Source of the DNA: Janthinobacterium sp. 61
GTDB taxonomy: Bacteria > Pseudomonadota > Gammaproteobacteria > Burkholderiales > Burkholderiaceae_D
Length of the DNA stretch: 64,000 bases
Reading direction: 5' to 3'
Assembly: GCF_002846335.1 (NCBI RefSeq)
Contig: NZ_PJMQ01000001.1
Location: 620,001 to 684,000 of the forward strand
Below are positions 16,828 to 25,090 of the stretch, piece by piece. Position numbers and translations under genes: made by a program. Below the pieces are notes generated by a model. The model was not told where the DNA came from, did not search any database, and saw only the letters and a program-made list of their open reading frames with translations. Every line of letters starts with the position of its first letter. Position 1 is the first letter of the stretch.

Positions 16828-18042
16828 TTACGAATACGCGGTCGGCTCGGGCACCGTGCCATTCAAGGCAAAGCGTCCCAGGTCGCGCAGCTTGTAGTCG
16901 ATGGGGTCGTGCAGGGTATGCACGCGCACGTTGCGCCAGTAGCGGTCGAAGCCATACTGGGCCGAGGTGGATCGGGCGCCCGTCAGTTCGAACATCTGGC
17001 TGCTGATCTCCAGCCCCGCCTTGTGCGCCAGGCACTTGGCTTCGGCCACGGAGACGGCCAGCAAGCCCCGTTCGTGCGCCGTGACCAGCGGTCCCTTGCG
17101 GAACACGGTTTCCAGTGCCTGCGCCGCCGCGTCGGCCAGCACTTGCGCGGGGCGCAGCAGCAGCCACAGCTGGCCGTAGCGGTGCTGCACCAGCGGGTCG
17201 TCCGTCGCCTGCGCCACGCCCGAGGCAAACCAGGCTTTCGCCTGCTCGTCCGTGTAGCGGCGCGCCGCCTCAAACGCGCCTTCGGCGATACCCAGATACA
17301 GGTTGCTCATGATCAGTTGCGCGATCTGCGAGCGCACGGTGGCTTGCGGCGTGGCGGCCTGCGCGGGCGCCTGCAGCACCAGTTCCTGCGGCAGGGCTAC
17401 CGCCTTGAAATGCACATTGCCGCTGTCCGTCTGGCGCTGGCCGAAGGCATCCCAGTCCGCCTGCACGGTCACGCCATCCTGGCGCGTGGGCAGGGCGGCG
17501 ATCAGCGCCGTTTGCGTGGGGGCGTGCCAGGCCGAGACGGTCAGCCAGTCGGAACCGACGGAGCCGGAAGAAAAGCTCTTGATGCCATCGAGGATGAATC
17601 CGTCGTCACTGTCGGTTGCCGTGACCCGTTTGTCGAGGGGATTCAGGGCATTGCCCCAGAACAGGCGCTCGTTGACGGTCAAGGCAAGCAGGCGGCGCTG
17701 CTGCTGCGCGCTGCCATACAGCTGCAGGCCCGCCAGCTGCAAATGGTGGAAGCCAAAGACATGCGCCAGGGCGCTGTCGGCGCGCGCCAGGATGCGGATC
17801 ACCTGGTACACGAGGGGCCACGACGCGCCCTGGCCGCCGAATTCCACGGGAATCGACAAGGTCAGCAAGCCTGATTCGCGCAGCCATTCGCGCTCCTGCG
17901 CGGCATGTCCGCCGGCCTGGTCGCGGGCATTGGCCGTTTCGGCCAGGCGCGCGGCCAGCGCGGTGGCGACGCTGATGGCGTCCTGCAGCGGTTCCGCTGC
18001 GGGGGCGGCGGGACGGGTGGCATGGAGAAAAGCGCTAGGCAT
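16828..18042 (-). CDS. SfnB/DszC-like acyl-CoA-dehydrogenase-fold flavin monooxygenase
   Basis: 404 residues. Acyl-CoA dehydrogenase fold: helical N-terminus with ESGLLTLSIPVEFGGQGASW, middle beta-domain GFILDGIKSFSSGSVGSDWLTVSAW, and C-terminal helices (AEAKCLAHKAGLEISSQMFELTGARSTS, RYWRNVRVHTLHDPIDYK). The ending RNVRVHTLHDP and lack of a catalytic Glu for CoA substrates are as in SfnB, DszC and related flavin-dependent sulfur oxygenases. It starts the left arm of the sulfur locus, divergent from ssuE. ATG 18042 is preferred over an in-frame codon at 18102. The substrate is unknown. Confidence 0.82.
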   Translation of the reverse strand: MPSAFLHATRPAAPAAEPLQDAISVATALAARLAETANARDQAGGHAAQEREWLRESGLLTLSIPVEFGGQGASWPLVYQVIRILARADSALAHVFGFHHLQLAGLQLYGSAQQQRRLLALTVNERLFWGNALNPLDKRVTATDSDDGFILDGIKSFSSGSVGSDWLTVSAWHAPTQTALIAALPTRQDGVTVQADWDAFGQRQTDSGNVHFKAVALPQELVLQAPAQAATPQATVRSQIAQLIMSNLYLGIAEGAFEAARRYTDEQAKAWFASGVAQATDDPLVQHRYGQLWLLLRPAQVLADAAAQALETVFRKGPLVTAHERGLLAVSVAEAKCLAHKAGLEISSQMFELTGARSTSAQYGFDRYWRNVRVHTLHDPIDYKLRDLGRFALNGTVPEPTAYS

Positions 18043-18120
18043 GGGGCAGATTCCAGAAAGACGATGACGCCGATATTGCACCGCCAGGCGCGCGCCGTAC
18101 ACGAAGAAAACCGCGCATGG

Positions 18121-18199
18121 ATATGCGAAAAAAGCCGCGCGGGGAGCGGTGCCTTCGCTTGCGGGGCGTCAGGCCCGGATAGTCAAAAAACGCATATCG
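18121..18199. promoter_or_regulatory. Divergent control region of the sulfur locus with repeated motif
   Basis: The 253 bp between the DszC-like gene and ssuE hold ATATGCGAAAAAAGC (18121-18135) and AAAAAACGCATATCG (18185-18199), which are inverted relatives of each other. The reverse of the second contains ATATGCGTTTTTT, matching TATGCGTTTTT before the serine acetyltransferase. LysR-type sulfur regulators (CysB, Cbl, SsuR) act at such divergent promoters. The assignment is inferred. Confidence 0.4.
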
Positions 18200-18295
18200 A
18201 AGCGCGAAAGCATTCGTTTTACCAGGCTGCTGATGGCGATAGGCTGCAAGCATCCGAGCAAATCCACTTCGATAACCTACAGGGACGGGCATCAC

Positions 18296-18931
18296 ATGAG
18301 CATCTTGTTATTGGGCGGTAGCCCGCAACTCCCATCGAGTTCCAGTCGCCTCCTGCTGCATATCGGAGAGCAACTGGCGCTGCAGGGCCACAGCTACGCC
18401 GAGCTGCATGTGCGCGACCTGCCGGCGCGTGCCCTGCTGCAGGCCGACTACGACGATGTGACGATTGCCCACGCCGTGCGCGCCGTGGCCGATGCCGACG
18501 CCATCGTGATCGCGACGCCCATCTACAAGGCGTCCTATACGGGGCTGCTGAAAGCCTTCCTCGACCTGTTACCGCAAGATGGCCTGGCCGGCAAGCTGGT
18601 GCTGCCGCTAGCCACGGGCGGCGGCCATGCCCATACCCTGGCGCTGGACTATGCGCTGCGGCCCGTGCTGCATGCGCTGGGCGCCAAGCAGGTCTTCACC
18701 AGCATCTATGCCAATGCACAGCAACTGGAGTGGCACGAAGGGCGGGGCCTGAGCCTGGATGCGCCGATTGCCGCACGCGTGCAGGCCGGCATCGAGGAAC
18801 TCTCCACCGGCCTGTTCGTGCTGCAGGGGAAGCGCCCGCCAGCACCAGCGCCTGCCGCTGCGGCGGATGCTTCCGTGCCCGGCCGCTCGCTGCGAGACCA
18901 GCCTTACGCTGCCCACTATCAAGCCGCCTGA
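18296..18931 (+). CDS. ssuE: NAD(P)H-dependent FMN reductase SsuE
   Basis: 211 residues, flavodoxin-like. The N-terminal LLLGGSPQLPSSSSRLLLHIG binds the flavin phosphate, and ATPIYKASYTGLLKAFLDLLP and LPLATGGGHAHTLALDYALRPVL are typical of SsuE. It reduces FMN for the monooxygenase SsuD (19970) and may also serve the DszA-like and DszC-like enzymes of the opposite arm. It is first in ssuEADCB. A Pro/Ala-rich tail (PPAPAPAAAADAS) extends past the usual end. Confidence 0.93.
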   Translation: MSILLLGGSPQLPSSSSRLLLHIGEQLALQGHSYAELHVRDLPARALLQADYDDVTIAHAVRAVADADAIVIATPIYKASYTGLLKAFLDLLPQDGLAGKLVLPLATGGGHAHTLALDYALRPVLHALGAKQVFTSIYANAQQLEWHEGRGLSLDAPIAARVQAGIEELSTGLFVLQGKRPPAPAPAAAADASVPGRSLRDQPYAAHYQAA

Positions 18932-18955
18932 TTATTCACCGACCAAGGAAGCACC

Positions 18956-19954
18956 ATGACACACCGCCACGCACAACGACTCTCGCGCCGTACCACTCTG
19001 GGCTTGCTGTTTGCAGCCGCCGCCGGCGTGATGGCGGCCGGCATGCCGGCCGCGGCGCTCGCGCAGTCCAAGGGGGAGGTCCGCATCGGTTATCAGAAAT
19101 ATGGCACCCTGACGCTGCTGAAAGGGCGCGGCACGCTGGAAAAACGCCTGGCCGAACAGGGCGTGGGCGTGAAATGGACGGAGTTCCCGGCCGGGCCCGT
19201 GCTGCTCGAAGGCTTGAATGTAGGCAGCATCGATTTCGGCACCGTGGGCGAAGCGCCGCCGATTTTTGCGCAGGCGGCCGGCGCCAACCTGGTGTATGTC
19301 GGCAATGAGCCGGCGTCGCCGGCCAGCGAAGCCATCGTCGTGCCCAAGGGCTCCGGCCTGCGCACCCTGGCCGACTTGAAGGGCAAGAAAATCGCCCTGA
19401 ACAAGGGCTCCAACGTGCACTACCTGTTATTGAAAGCGCTGGAAAAGGCCGGTGTCGCGTACGCCGAGATCCAGCCCGTGTTCCTGCCGCCGGCCGATGC
19501 ACGCGCCGCCTTTGAGCGGGGTAGCGTGGATGCCTGGGCTATCTGGGATCCGTTCCTGGCGGCCGCCGAAAAGCAGTTGGGCGCCCGCGTGCTGGCCGAT
19601 GGCAAGGGCTTGGTGGCGAACTACCAGTTTTATCTGGCCTCGCGTACCTATGCGGAAAAAAATCCCGAGATCCTGCGCATCGTGCTCGATGAAGTGGCCA
19701 AGGTCGATGACTGGGGCCGCACGCACCCGGACGAAGTGGCGACGATCCTCGCCGCGCAGACGGGCTTGAGCACGGAAGTGGTGGCGCTGGCCGCCTCGCG
19801 CTATGCCTACGGCGTCAAACCCGTCTCGGTCGATGTCATCGCGTCGCAGCAAAGGGTGGCGGATGCATTTTCCAGCCTGAAGCTGATTCCAAAGCCCATC
19901 GTTGTCAAGGATGCGCTGCTGCCGGCGCGCCAACTGGCCACCAGTAGCAAATAA
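18956..19954 (+). CDS. ssuA: Aliphatic sulfonate-binding protein SsuA
   Basis: 332 residues. The signal region contains SRRTTLGLLFAAAAGVMAAG, possibly twin-arginine. The mature protein shows VRIGYQKYGTLTLLKGRGTLEKRL, PVLLEGLNVGSIDFGTVGEAPPIFAQ, LKGKKIALNKGSNVHYLLLKALEKAG and FERGSVDAWAIWDPF, the standard SsuA series. It captures alkanesulfonates in the periplasm for SsuBC. AAGGAAGCACC precedes the ATG at 18956, and the gene is 24 bp after ssuE. Confidence 0.94.
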   Translation: MTHRHAQRLSRRTTLGLLFAAAAGVMAAGMPAAALAQSKGEVRIGYQKYGTLTLLKGRGTLEKRLAEQGVGVKWTEFPAGPVLLEGLNVGSIDFGTVGEAPPIFAQAAGANLVYVGNEPASPASEAIVVPKGSGLRTLADLKGKKIALNKGSNVHYLLLKALEKAGVAYAEIQPVFLPPADARAAFERGSVDAWAIWDPFLAAAEKQLGARVLADGKGLVANYQFYLASRTYAEKNPEILRIVLDEVAKVDDWGRTHPDEVATILAAQTGLSTEVVALAASRYAYGVKPVSVDVIASQQRVADAFSSLKLIPKPIVVKDALLPARQLATSSK

Positions 19955-19969
19955 TAAAGAGAGAACACC

Positions 19970-21130
19970 ATGTCATTGAATATATTCTGGTTCATCCCCA
20001 CCCACGGCGACAGCCGCTACCTGGGCACGTCGCAGGGCGCGCGGCCCGTCGATGCCGATTATTTGCGCCAGGTGGCCGTAGCCGCCGATACGCTGGGCTA
20101 CGACGGCGTGCTGCTGCCCACGGGCCGCTCTTGCGAAGATGCGTGGGTGGTGGCGTCATCGCTAATCAGCGTGACGCAGAAACTCAAATTTTTAGTAGCC
20201 GTGCGGCCAGGCCTGTCCACGCCGGGCCTGGCCGTGCGCATGGCATCCACGTTTGACCGGCTGTCGAACGGGCGCCTCCTGATCAATGTCGTCACCGGGG
20301 GCGATCAGGGCGAACTGGAAGCGGATGGCCTGTTTGCTGACCATGCCAAGCGTTACGAGATCTCCGATGAATTCATCAAGGTCTGGCGTGCGACGCTGGC
20401 GGGCGAGGGCGGCGCGGCCGGCTATGATTTCGAGGGCAAGCATATCCAGGTCAAGGGCGCGAAAACCCTGTACCCGCCCGTGCAGAAACCATACCCACCG
20501 CTGTACTTCGGCGGCTCGTCGGAGCCGGCGCATGAACTGGCGGCCGAGCAGATGGACGTGTACCTGACCTGGGGCGAACCACCCGCCGCCGTGGCGGAAA
20601 AGATCGCCGACATCCGCTCGCGTGCGGCAAAAAAAGGCCGCACAGTCCGGTTTGGCATCCGATTGCACGTGATCGTGCGCGAGACCAACGAGGCGGCATG
20701 GCGCGCGGCCGATGAACTGATCAGCCACCTGGACGACGACATCATCGCCAAAGCGCAGGCGGCCTTCGGCAAGATGGATTCCGTGGGCCAGCAGCGCATG
20801 GCGGCCTTGCACGGCGGGCGGCGCGACAAGCTCGAAGTGTCGCCCAACCTGTGGGCCGGCGTGGGCCTGGTACGCGGCGGTGCGGGCACGGCCCTGGTGG
20901 GCGATGCGCCCACAGTGGTGGCGCGCATGCAGGAATACGCTGACCTGGGCATCGATACCTTCATTTTCTCGGGCTACCCGCACCTGGAAGAGTCGTACCG
21001 TTTCGCCGAACTGGTGTTCCCACTGCTGGGCAAGGGCAAGGCCTTGGGTGAGCAGTCCTTGAGCGGCCCTTTCGGCGAAGTCATGGCCAGCAATATCGTG
21101 CCGGCCGCGCCGCAGAAAAAGGCGGCCTGA
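19970..21130 (+). CDS. ssuD: FMNH2-dependent alkanesulfonate monooxygenase SsuD
   Basis: 386 residues, TIM-barrel LLM enzyme releasing sulfite and an aldehyde from alkanesulfonates with FMNH2 from SsuE. Family marks include [36 protein letters not shown] with the conserved Cys near 54, [20 protein letters not shown] and [16 protein letters not shown], with [20 protein letters not shown] near the end. The length matches the family. It follows ssuA by 15 bp. Confidence 0.96.
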   Translation: MSLNIFWFIPTHGDSRYLGTSQGARPVDADYLRQVAVAADTLGYDGVLLPTGRSCEDAWVVASSLISVTQKLKFLVAVRPGLSTPGLAVRMASTFDRLSNGRLLINVVTGGDQGELEADGLFADHAKRYEISDEFIKVWRATLAGEGGAAGYDFEGKHIQVKGAKTLYPPVQKPYPPLYFGGSSEPAHELAAEQMDVYLTWGEPPAAVAEKIADIRSRAAKKGRTVRFGIRLHVIVRETNEAAWRAADELISHLDDDIIAKAQAAFGKMDSVGQQRMAALHGGRRDKLEVSPNLWAGVGLVRGGAGTALVGDAPTVVARMQEYADLGIDTFIFSGYPHLEESYRFAELVFPLLGKGKALGEQSLSGPFGEVMASNIVPAAPQKKAA

Positions 21131-21131
21131 G

Positions 21132-21932
21132 ATGGGCGCCGGCCCCACTTTCTCCACCAAGCATCTGCGCGGCACTCTCTGGCGTCATGCGCTGGCGCCG
21201 TGGGCCTTGCCCGTGGCGCTGCTGCTGGCCTGGCAACTGGCGGCGCAGTGGGGCTGGCTGTCGAGCCGCATCCTGCCCGAGCCGTGGGCCGTGGCGAAAG
21301 CTTTCTGGCAGCTGGCCGTGTCGGGCGAATTGTGGCTGCACCTGAAAACGAGCTTGTGGCGTGCCACTGTCGGCTTCGTCATCGGCGCGGGACTGGGTCT
21401 GCTGCTGGGACTCTTGACGGGCAGCTTCCGCCATGCGGAAACCCTGCTCGACACGACATTGCAAATGGTGCGCAACATCCCGGCCCTGGCCCTGATCCCG
21501 CTGGTGATACTGTGGTTCGGCATCGACGAGACGGCCAAGCTGTTTCTGCTGGCCGTCGGCGTCTTCTTTCCCGTCTACCTGAACACCTTCCACGGCATCC
21601 GCTCGGCCGACCAGGGCTTGATCGAAATGGCTAAAAGCTATGGCCTGTCCGGCTGGCCGCTATACCGCGACGTGATCCTGCCTGCCGCCATGCCTTCCAT
21701 TCTGGTCGGCGTACGCTTTTCGCTGGGACTCGTGTGGGTGCTGCTGATCGTCGCCGAAACCATCTCGGCGCAGGCGGGCATCGGCTACATGACCATGAAT
21801 GCGCGCGAATTCCTGCAAACGGACGTGGTGCTGGTGGGGATACTGCTGTACGCCTTGCTGGGCAAGCTGGCCGATTTGTTTTCGCGGGGGCTGGAGCGCC
21901 ACTGCCTGCGCTGGAATCCCGCCTACCGATAG
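21132..21932 (+). CDS. ssuC: Sulfonate ABC transporter permease SsuC
   Basis: 266 residues, about six membrane helices. The EAA loop is [31 protein letters not shown] (positions about 165-195). Helices such as [18 protein letters not shown] and [12 protein letters not shown] are typical of SsuC. The ATG is one base after the ssuD stop, so translation is coupled. It forms the membrane channel with SsuA and SsuB. Confidence 0.94.
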   Translation: MGAGPTFSTKHLRGTLWRHALAPWALPVALLLAWQLAAQWGWLSSRILPEPWAVAKAFWQLAVSGELWLHLKTSLWRATVGFVIGAGLGLLLGLLTGSFRHAETLLDTTLQMVRNIPALALIPLVILWFGIDETAKLFLLAVGVFFPVYLNTFHGIRSADQGLIEMAKSYGLSGWPLYRDVILPAAMPSILVGVRFSLGLVWVLLIVAETISAQAGIGYMTMNAREFLQTDVVLVGILLYALLGKLADLFSRGLERHCLRWNPAYR

Positions 21933-21957
21933 TGACGAAATGAGGAAAGATAAAACC

Positions 21958-22800
21958 ATGCTGCTCGCCCCCATCCAGATTGAAACGGATTTTTTGTCGC
22001 ACTTCGTCCAATACGACCCGGCCGGCGCGCCGCCGCAAGCGAAGGTCGCCCCGCAGGTCCCTTTGGCGCGCCGTGGTGTGCCGCTGGCATTGACGCAATT
22101 GAGCAAGGCCTATGGCGAACGCCCCGTCCTGAACAATGTCGACCTGCGGCTGGAAGCGGGCGAGTTCGTCGCCATCGTGGGGCGCAGCGGATGCGGCAAG
22201 AGTACCTTGCTGCGCTCGATCGCCGGGCTGGAAAGCATCGATGAAGGCAAGATTGCCATCGGCAGCGGCGTGGGCGCGCCCGATATCCGCATCATGTTCC
22301 AGGAATCGCGTTTGCTGCCGTGGAAGACGGTGCTAGCCAACGTTGCTCTGGGCTTGCCCCGCTCCGTCGGCGCGGCGGCCGCCTCGCTGTGGACGGTGGG
22401 TCTGGCCGAGCGGGCCGACGACTGGCCGGCTTCCCTGTCGGGTGGCCAGAAGCAGCGCGTGGCGCTGGCGCGCGCCCTCGTGCACGAGCCGCAATTGCTG
22501 CTGCTCGACGAGCCATTGGGTGCGCTCGACGCCCTCACGCGCATTGAGATGCAGCAACTGATCGAGTCGCTGTGGCTGGCGCGCGGTTTCACGGCCGTGC
22601 TGGTGACGCACGACGTGGCCGAAGCAGTGGCCCTGGCCGACCGGGTGCTGCTGATCGAGGATGGGCGGATCACCCTGGACATGCAGGTGGACTTGCCGCG
22701 CCCCCGCCAGCGCGGTCATGCGGCTTTCGCCGCGCTGGAGCAGGCTATCTTGTCGCGGGTGCTGAAACCGCAGGGTCAGATAGCTGCGCCAGCACGATGA
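21958..22800 (+). CDS. ssuB: Sulfonate ABC transporter ATPase SsuB
   Basis: 280 residues. Walker [11 protein letters not shown]-loop [12 protein letters not shown], signature [15 protein letters not shown], Walker [14 protein letters not shown] and switch [13 protein letters not shown]. An N-terminal extension of about 40 residues ([15 protein letters not shown] onward) precedes the domain. GAGGA upstream favours ATG 21958 over the in-frame ATG at 21940. Its last 56 bp overlap the 3' end of the convergent HAD gene. Confidence 0.94.
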   Translation: MLLAPIQIETDFLSHFVQYDPAGAPPQAKVAPQVPLARRGVPLALTQLSKAYGERPVLNNVDLRLEAGEFVAIVGRSGCGKSTLLRSIAGLESIDEGKIAIGSGVGAPDIRIMFQESRLLPWKTVLANVALGLPRSVGAAAASLWTVGLAERADDWPASLSGGQKQRVALARALVHEPQLLLLDEPLGALDALTRIEMQQLIESLWLARGFTAVLVTHDVAEAVALADRVLLIEDGRITLDMQVDLPRPRQRGHAAFAALEQAILSRVLKPQGQIAAPAR

Positions 22801-23467
22801 AACCGTCGCCATCGACCGTCGCCACGATGCCCTCGTAGCTGTCGATGGCGGGGTGGCGCGTGGCCAGTGGGTGTGCGTGCGTGGCGGTGACGACGATGAT
22901 TTTCGCACCAGCGGCTTCGCCCGCCTCGATGCCGACGGACGCGTCTTCAAACACCAGGCAATCAACAGGCGCCACGCCCAGTTTTTCCGCCGCCAGCAGG
23001 TAGCAATCGGGTTTCGGCTTGCCCGCCTTGACGTCTTCCGCCGTCACCATGATGGCGGGAATGGGCATGCCGGCCGCCTTCAGGCGGGCCGTCGCCAGCG
23101 CGCGCGGCGCCGAGGTGACGATGGCCCATTGCGCCGGCGGCAGCGACTGCAGGAAGCGCAGCGCGCCCGCAATTTCAATAATTCCTTCCACATCGATGAT
23201 TTCCGCATCCGTGATGCCCTGCGACTCGCGCTGCGCGTCGACGCCGGGCAAGGCCAGCTTGGCGATGGTGTCTACCGAGCGGGCGCCGTGGATGGTGGGC
23301 AAAAAGGCCGCCACGTCGAGGCCCTTGCGCTGCGCCCAGGTGCCCCAGATGCGTTCGGCGGCGGCGATGGAATTGATGACGGTGCCGTCCATGTCAAAGA
23401 GAAAAGCCCGGTAGCGGCCGGCGGCCGATGGTGTCGGGGATGAAGACGGCGAGGGCAGTGCGGACAT
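22745..23467 (-). CDS. HAD-family sugar-phosphatase-like hydrolase
   Basis: 240 residues. HAD motif [10 protein letters not shown] (nucleophile Asp25, acid Asp27), motif II in AIVTSAP, the motif III Lys in [19 protein letters not shown] and motif IV in [18 protein letters not shown]. The helical cap between motifs I and II places it with the phosphoglycolate, sugar-phosphate (YfbT-like) and beta-phosphoglucomutase group. AAGGAAGCC sets the start at 23467. It is 55 bp downstream of the META lipoprotein and could share its transcript. Confidence 0.9.
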   Translation of the reverse strand: MSALPSPSSSPTPSAAGRYRAFLFDMDGTVINSIAAAERIWGTWAQRKGLDVAAFLPTIHGARSVDTIAKLALPGVDAQRESQGITDAEIIDVEGIIEIAGALRFLQSLPPAQWAIVTSAPRALATARLKAAGMPIPAIMVTAEDVKAGKPKPDCYLLAAEKLGVAPVDCLVFEDASVGIEAGEAAGAKIIVVTATHAHPLATRHPAIDSYEGIVATVDGDGFIVLAQLSDPAVSAPATR

Positions 23468-23522
23468 GGCTTCCTTCCGGATGATGGGCTGGAAGCCATT
23501 GTAACGGCAGTCGATTTTTATT

Positions 23523-23978
23523 TCACAGGTAGACCGATTCAAAGCGGGCCACGGGTGCGCCATCCTTGAGCAGGATCAGGTATTCGCCATCGAAGCGGTA
23601 GCCCGTCACGCTGTTCAAATTGGCCAGCACGGCGCTTTCCAGCTGCATCAGTGGAGGCGGGCATGCCATGCGCGTGCCTGCCAGCTGCGTGAAGCGCAGG
23701 GCCGTGCCAGCCACCGTGTAGCCACCCATGACCTGGTTGCAGCCCGTAAAACCATGGACCTTGCCATCGTCGGTGAGGGTGATGCGCACTTCGCGCTCCT
23801 GCTCCGGCGCCATCGTGACTGGGGCACCATCGAGTTCTGTCAGCTTCCAGTAGGTATTTGTCAGGCTGTAGCTGGGCGTCAGGCCGGCGTCCGGCTTGGC
23901 GCTGTCTGACGTGGTGGTGCAACCGCCGGCCATGGCGATGGCGGCGGCGAGTGGCAGGTATTTCAGGCGATGCAGCAT
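23523..23978 (-). CDS. META-domain (HslJ-like) lipoprotein, second copy
   Basis: 151 residues. Lipobox MAGGC gives an acylated Cys at position 20. The META domain shows LTNTYWKLTELDGAPVTM, GKVHGFTGCNQVMGGYTVAG, LAGTRMACPPPLMQLE and LILLKDGAPVARFES. It is clearly paralogous to the protein at 9487-9966, sharing the GCNQ-MGGYT and LLKDGA-VAR blocks, but it lacks that protein's long Ala-rich linker. Function is unknown beyond the family's envelope location. Confidence 0.85.
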   Translation of the reverse strand: MLHRLKYLPLAAAIAMAGGCTTTSDSAKPDAGLTPSYSLTNTYWKLTELDGAPVTMAPEQEREVRITLTDDGKVHGFTGCNQVMGGYTVAGTALRFTQLAGTRMACPPPLMQLESAVLANLNSVTGYRFDGEYLILLKDGAPVARFESVYL

Positions 23979-24127
23979 GGGACGCTCCTGTGAGAGGGAA
24001 AATGCCTGCAGACTAGCAGATTTTTCGCGCCACCCAGCGTACGGCAGCAGCGATTGTTTTCATTTTGCCAGCCTTGGCATTACACTCATGCTTTCTGCTG
24101 TTTTCACTTTATCGGGGAGCCGGGTCG

Positions 24128-25090
24128 ATGCTGCATGCACAAGCGCTGGATAATCGACTGGTCGCCACCACTGGCGACGACGTGCTGGTCGACCGCATCG
24201 TGCCCGGCGCCCCGCTGGTGATCGCTTTTGGCTTCGTCTCATGGACCACGCGCCCCGCCTTTGATTTTTACGGGCGGTTGAGAAAACTGGAACAGGTCAG
24301 CGGCCAGCCGCTGAACAAAATCCTGGTGCGCGACTCCGGCAACGCCTGGTATCACCGCCAGATCGCGGGCCTGGGTAATCACGTGGATGAAACGGCGCAA
24401 GCCCTTCGGGAGCTGGTGCGCAGCATTGCGCCCGCCAGCATCACCACCATCGGCCAGTCCATGGGCGCGTATGCGGCCGTCATGTTTGGCTTGCTGATTG
24501 AGGCGCAGCAGATCGTCGCCTTTGGGCCATTGTCCTTCCTCGATGTGCAGCAGGCACGCCTGTACCACGAGCTGCGCTGGCTGCCCGTGATGGAGTCGCT
24601 GGCGCAAGACCCGCCACCCTCGGGCTATTACGACCTGGCGGCCCTGTGCCGCGCCAGGGCGTCGGAGCGAACGCATCTGCACCTGGTGTTCGGCACGCGG
24701 CCAGACGCGGTCCGGCCGGACGTGGCCAGCGCGGGAGGCAGTGCCAGCGCCAGCGAATCGGTGAACCTCGACGCCATGCATGCGCAGCGCCTGGCCGCCT
24801 TCGGCCGCTGCACCCTGCACCCGTTTCCCCATTCGGGGCACGCGGTGGTGCAGCACCTGATCGACACCAAGCGCCTCAACGGCTTGCTGGCAGCATGCAT
24901 ACTCGGTCTCACTTTGGCGCCCGAGCCCATGCCGGAGATCGGCGCCGCGTGGCAGGACTGGGTAGCGGAAAATCTGCGTTTGGGCTGCACCGGCGAACAG
25001 CTGGTGGCGGTACTGCAGCAGCATGGCTTTTCGCCGGCCAGCAGCACGGCCGCCGTGGATGCTGCCCGCGCCGCGCGGAAGGCGCCATGA
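24128..25090 (+). CDS. Alpha/beta-hydrolase-like protein
   Basis: 320 residues. A nucleophile-elbow-like GQSMGAYAAVMFG (Ser near 112) follows LVIAFGFVSWTTRPAFDFYG and LVRDSGNAWYHRQIAGLG. A later His lies in HPFPHSGHAVVQHL. This is an alpha/beta-hydrolase-like core; relatives occur near polysaccharide and stress genes, but I cannot name a substrate. GGGGAG lies upstream of the ATG at 24128. The stop overlaps the start of the MocR gene by 4 bp (ATGA), so the two are coupled. Confidence 0.65.
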   Translation: MLHAQALDNRLVATTGDDVLVDRIVPGAPLVIAFGFVSWTTRPAFDFYGRLRKLEQVSGQPLNKILVRDSGNAWYHRQIAGLGNHVDETAQALRELVRSIAPASITTIGQSMGAYAAVMFGLLIEAQQIVAFGPLSFLDVQQARLYHELRWLPVMESLAQDPPPSGYYDLAALCRARASERTHLHLVFGTRPDAVRPDVASAGGSASASESVNLDAMHAQRLAAFGRCTLHPFPHSGHAVVQHLIDTKRLNGLLAACILGLTLAPEPMPEIGAAWQDWVAENLRLGCTGEQLVAVLQQHGFSPASSTAAVDAARAARKAP

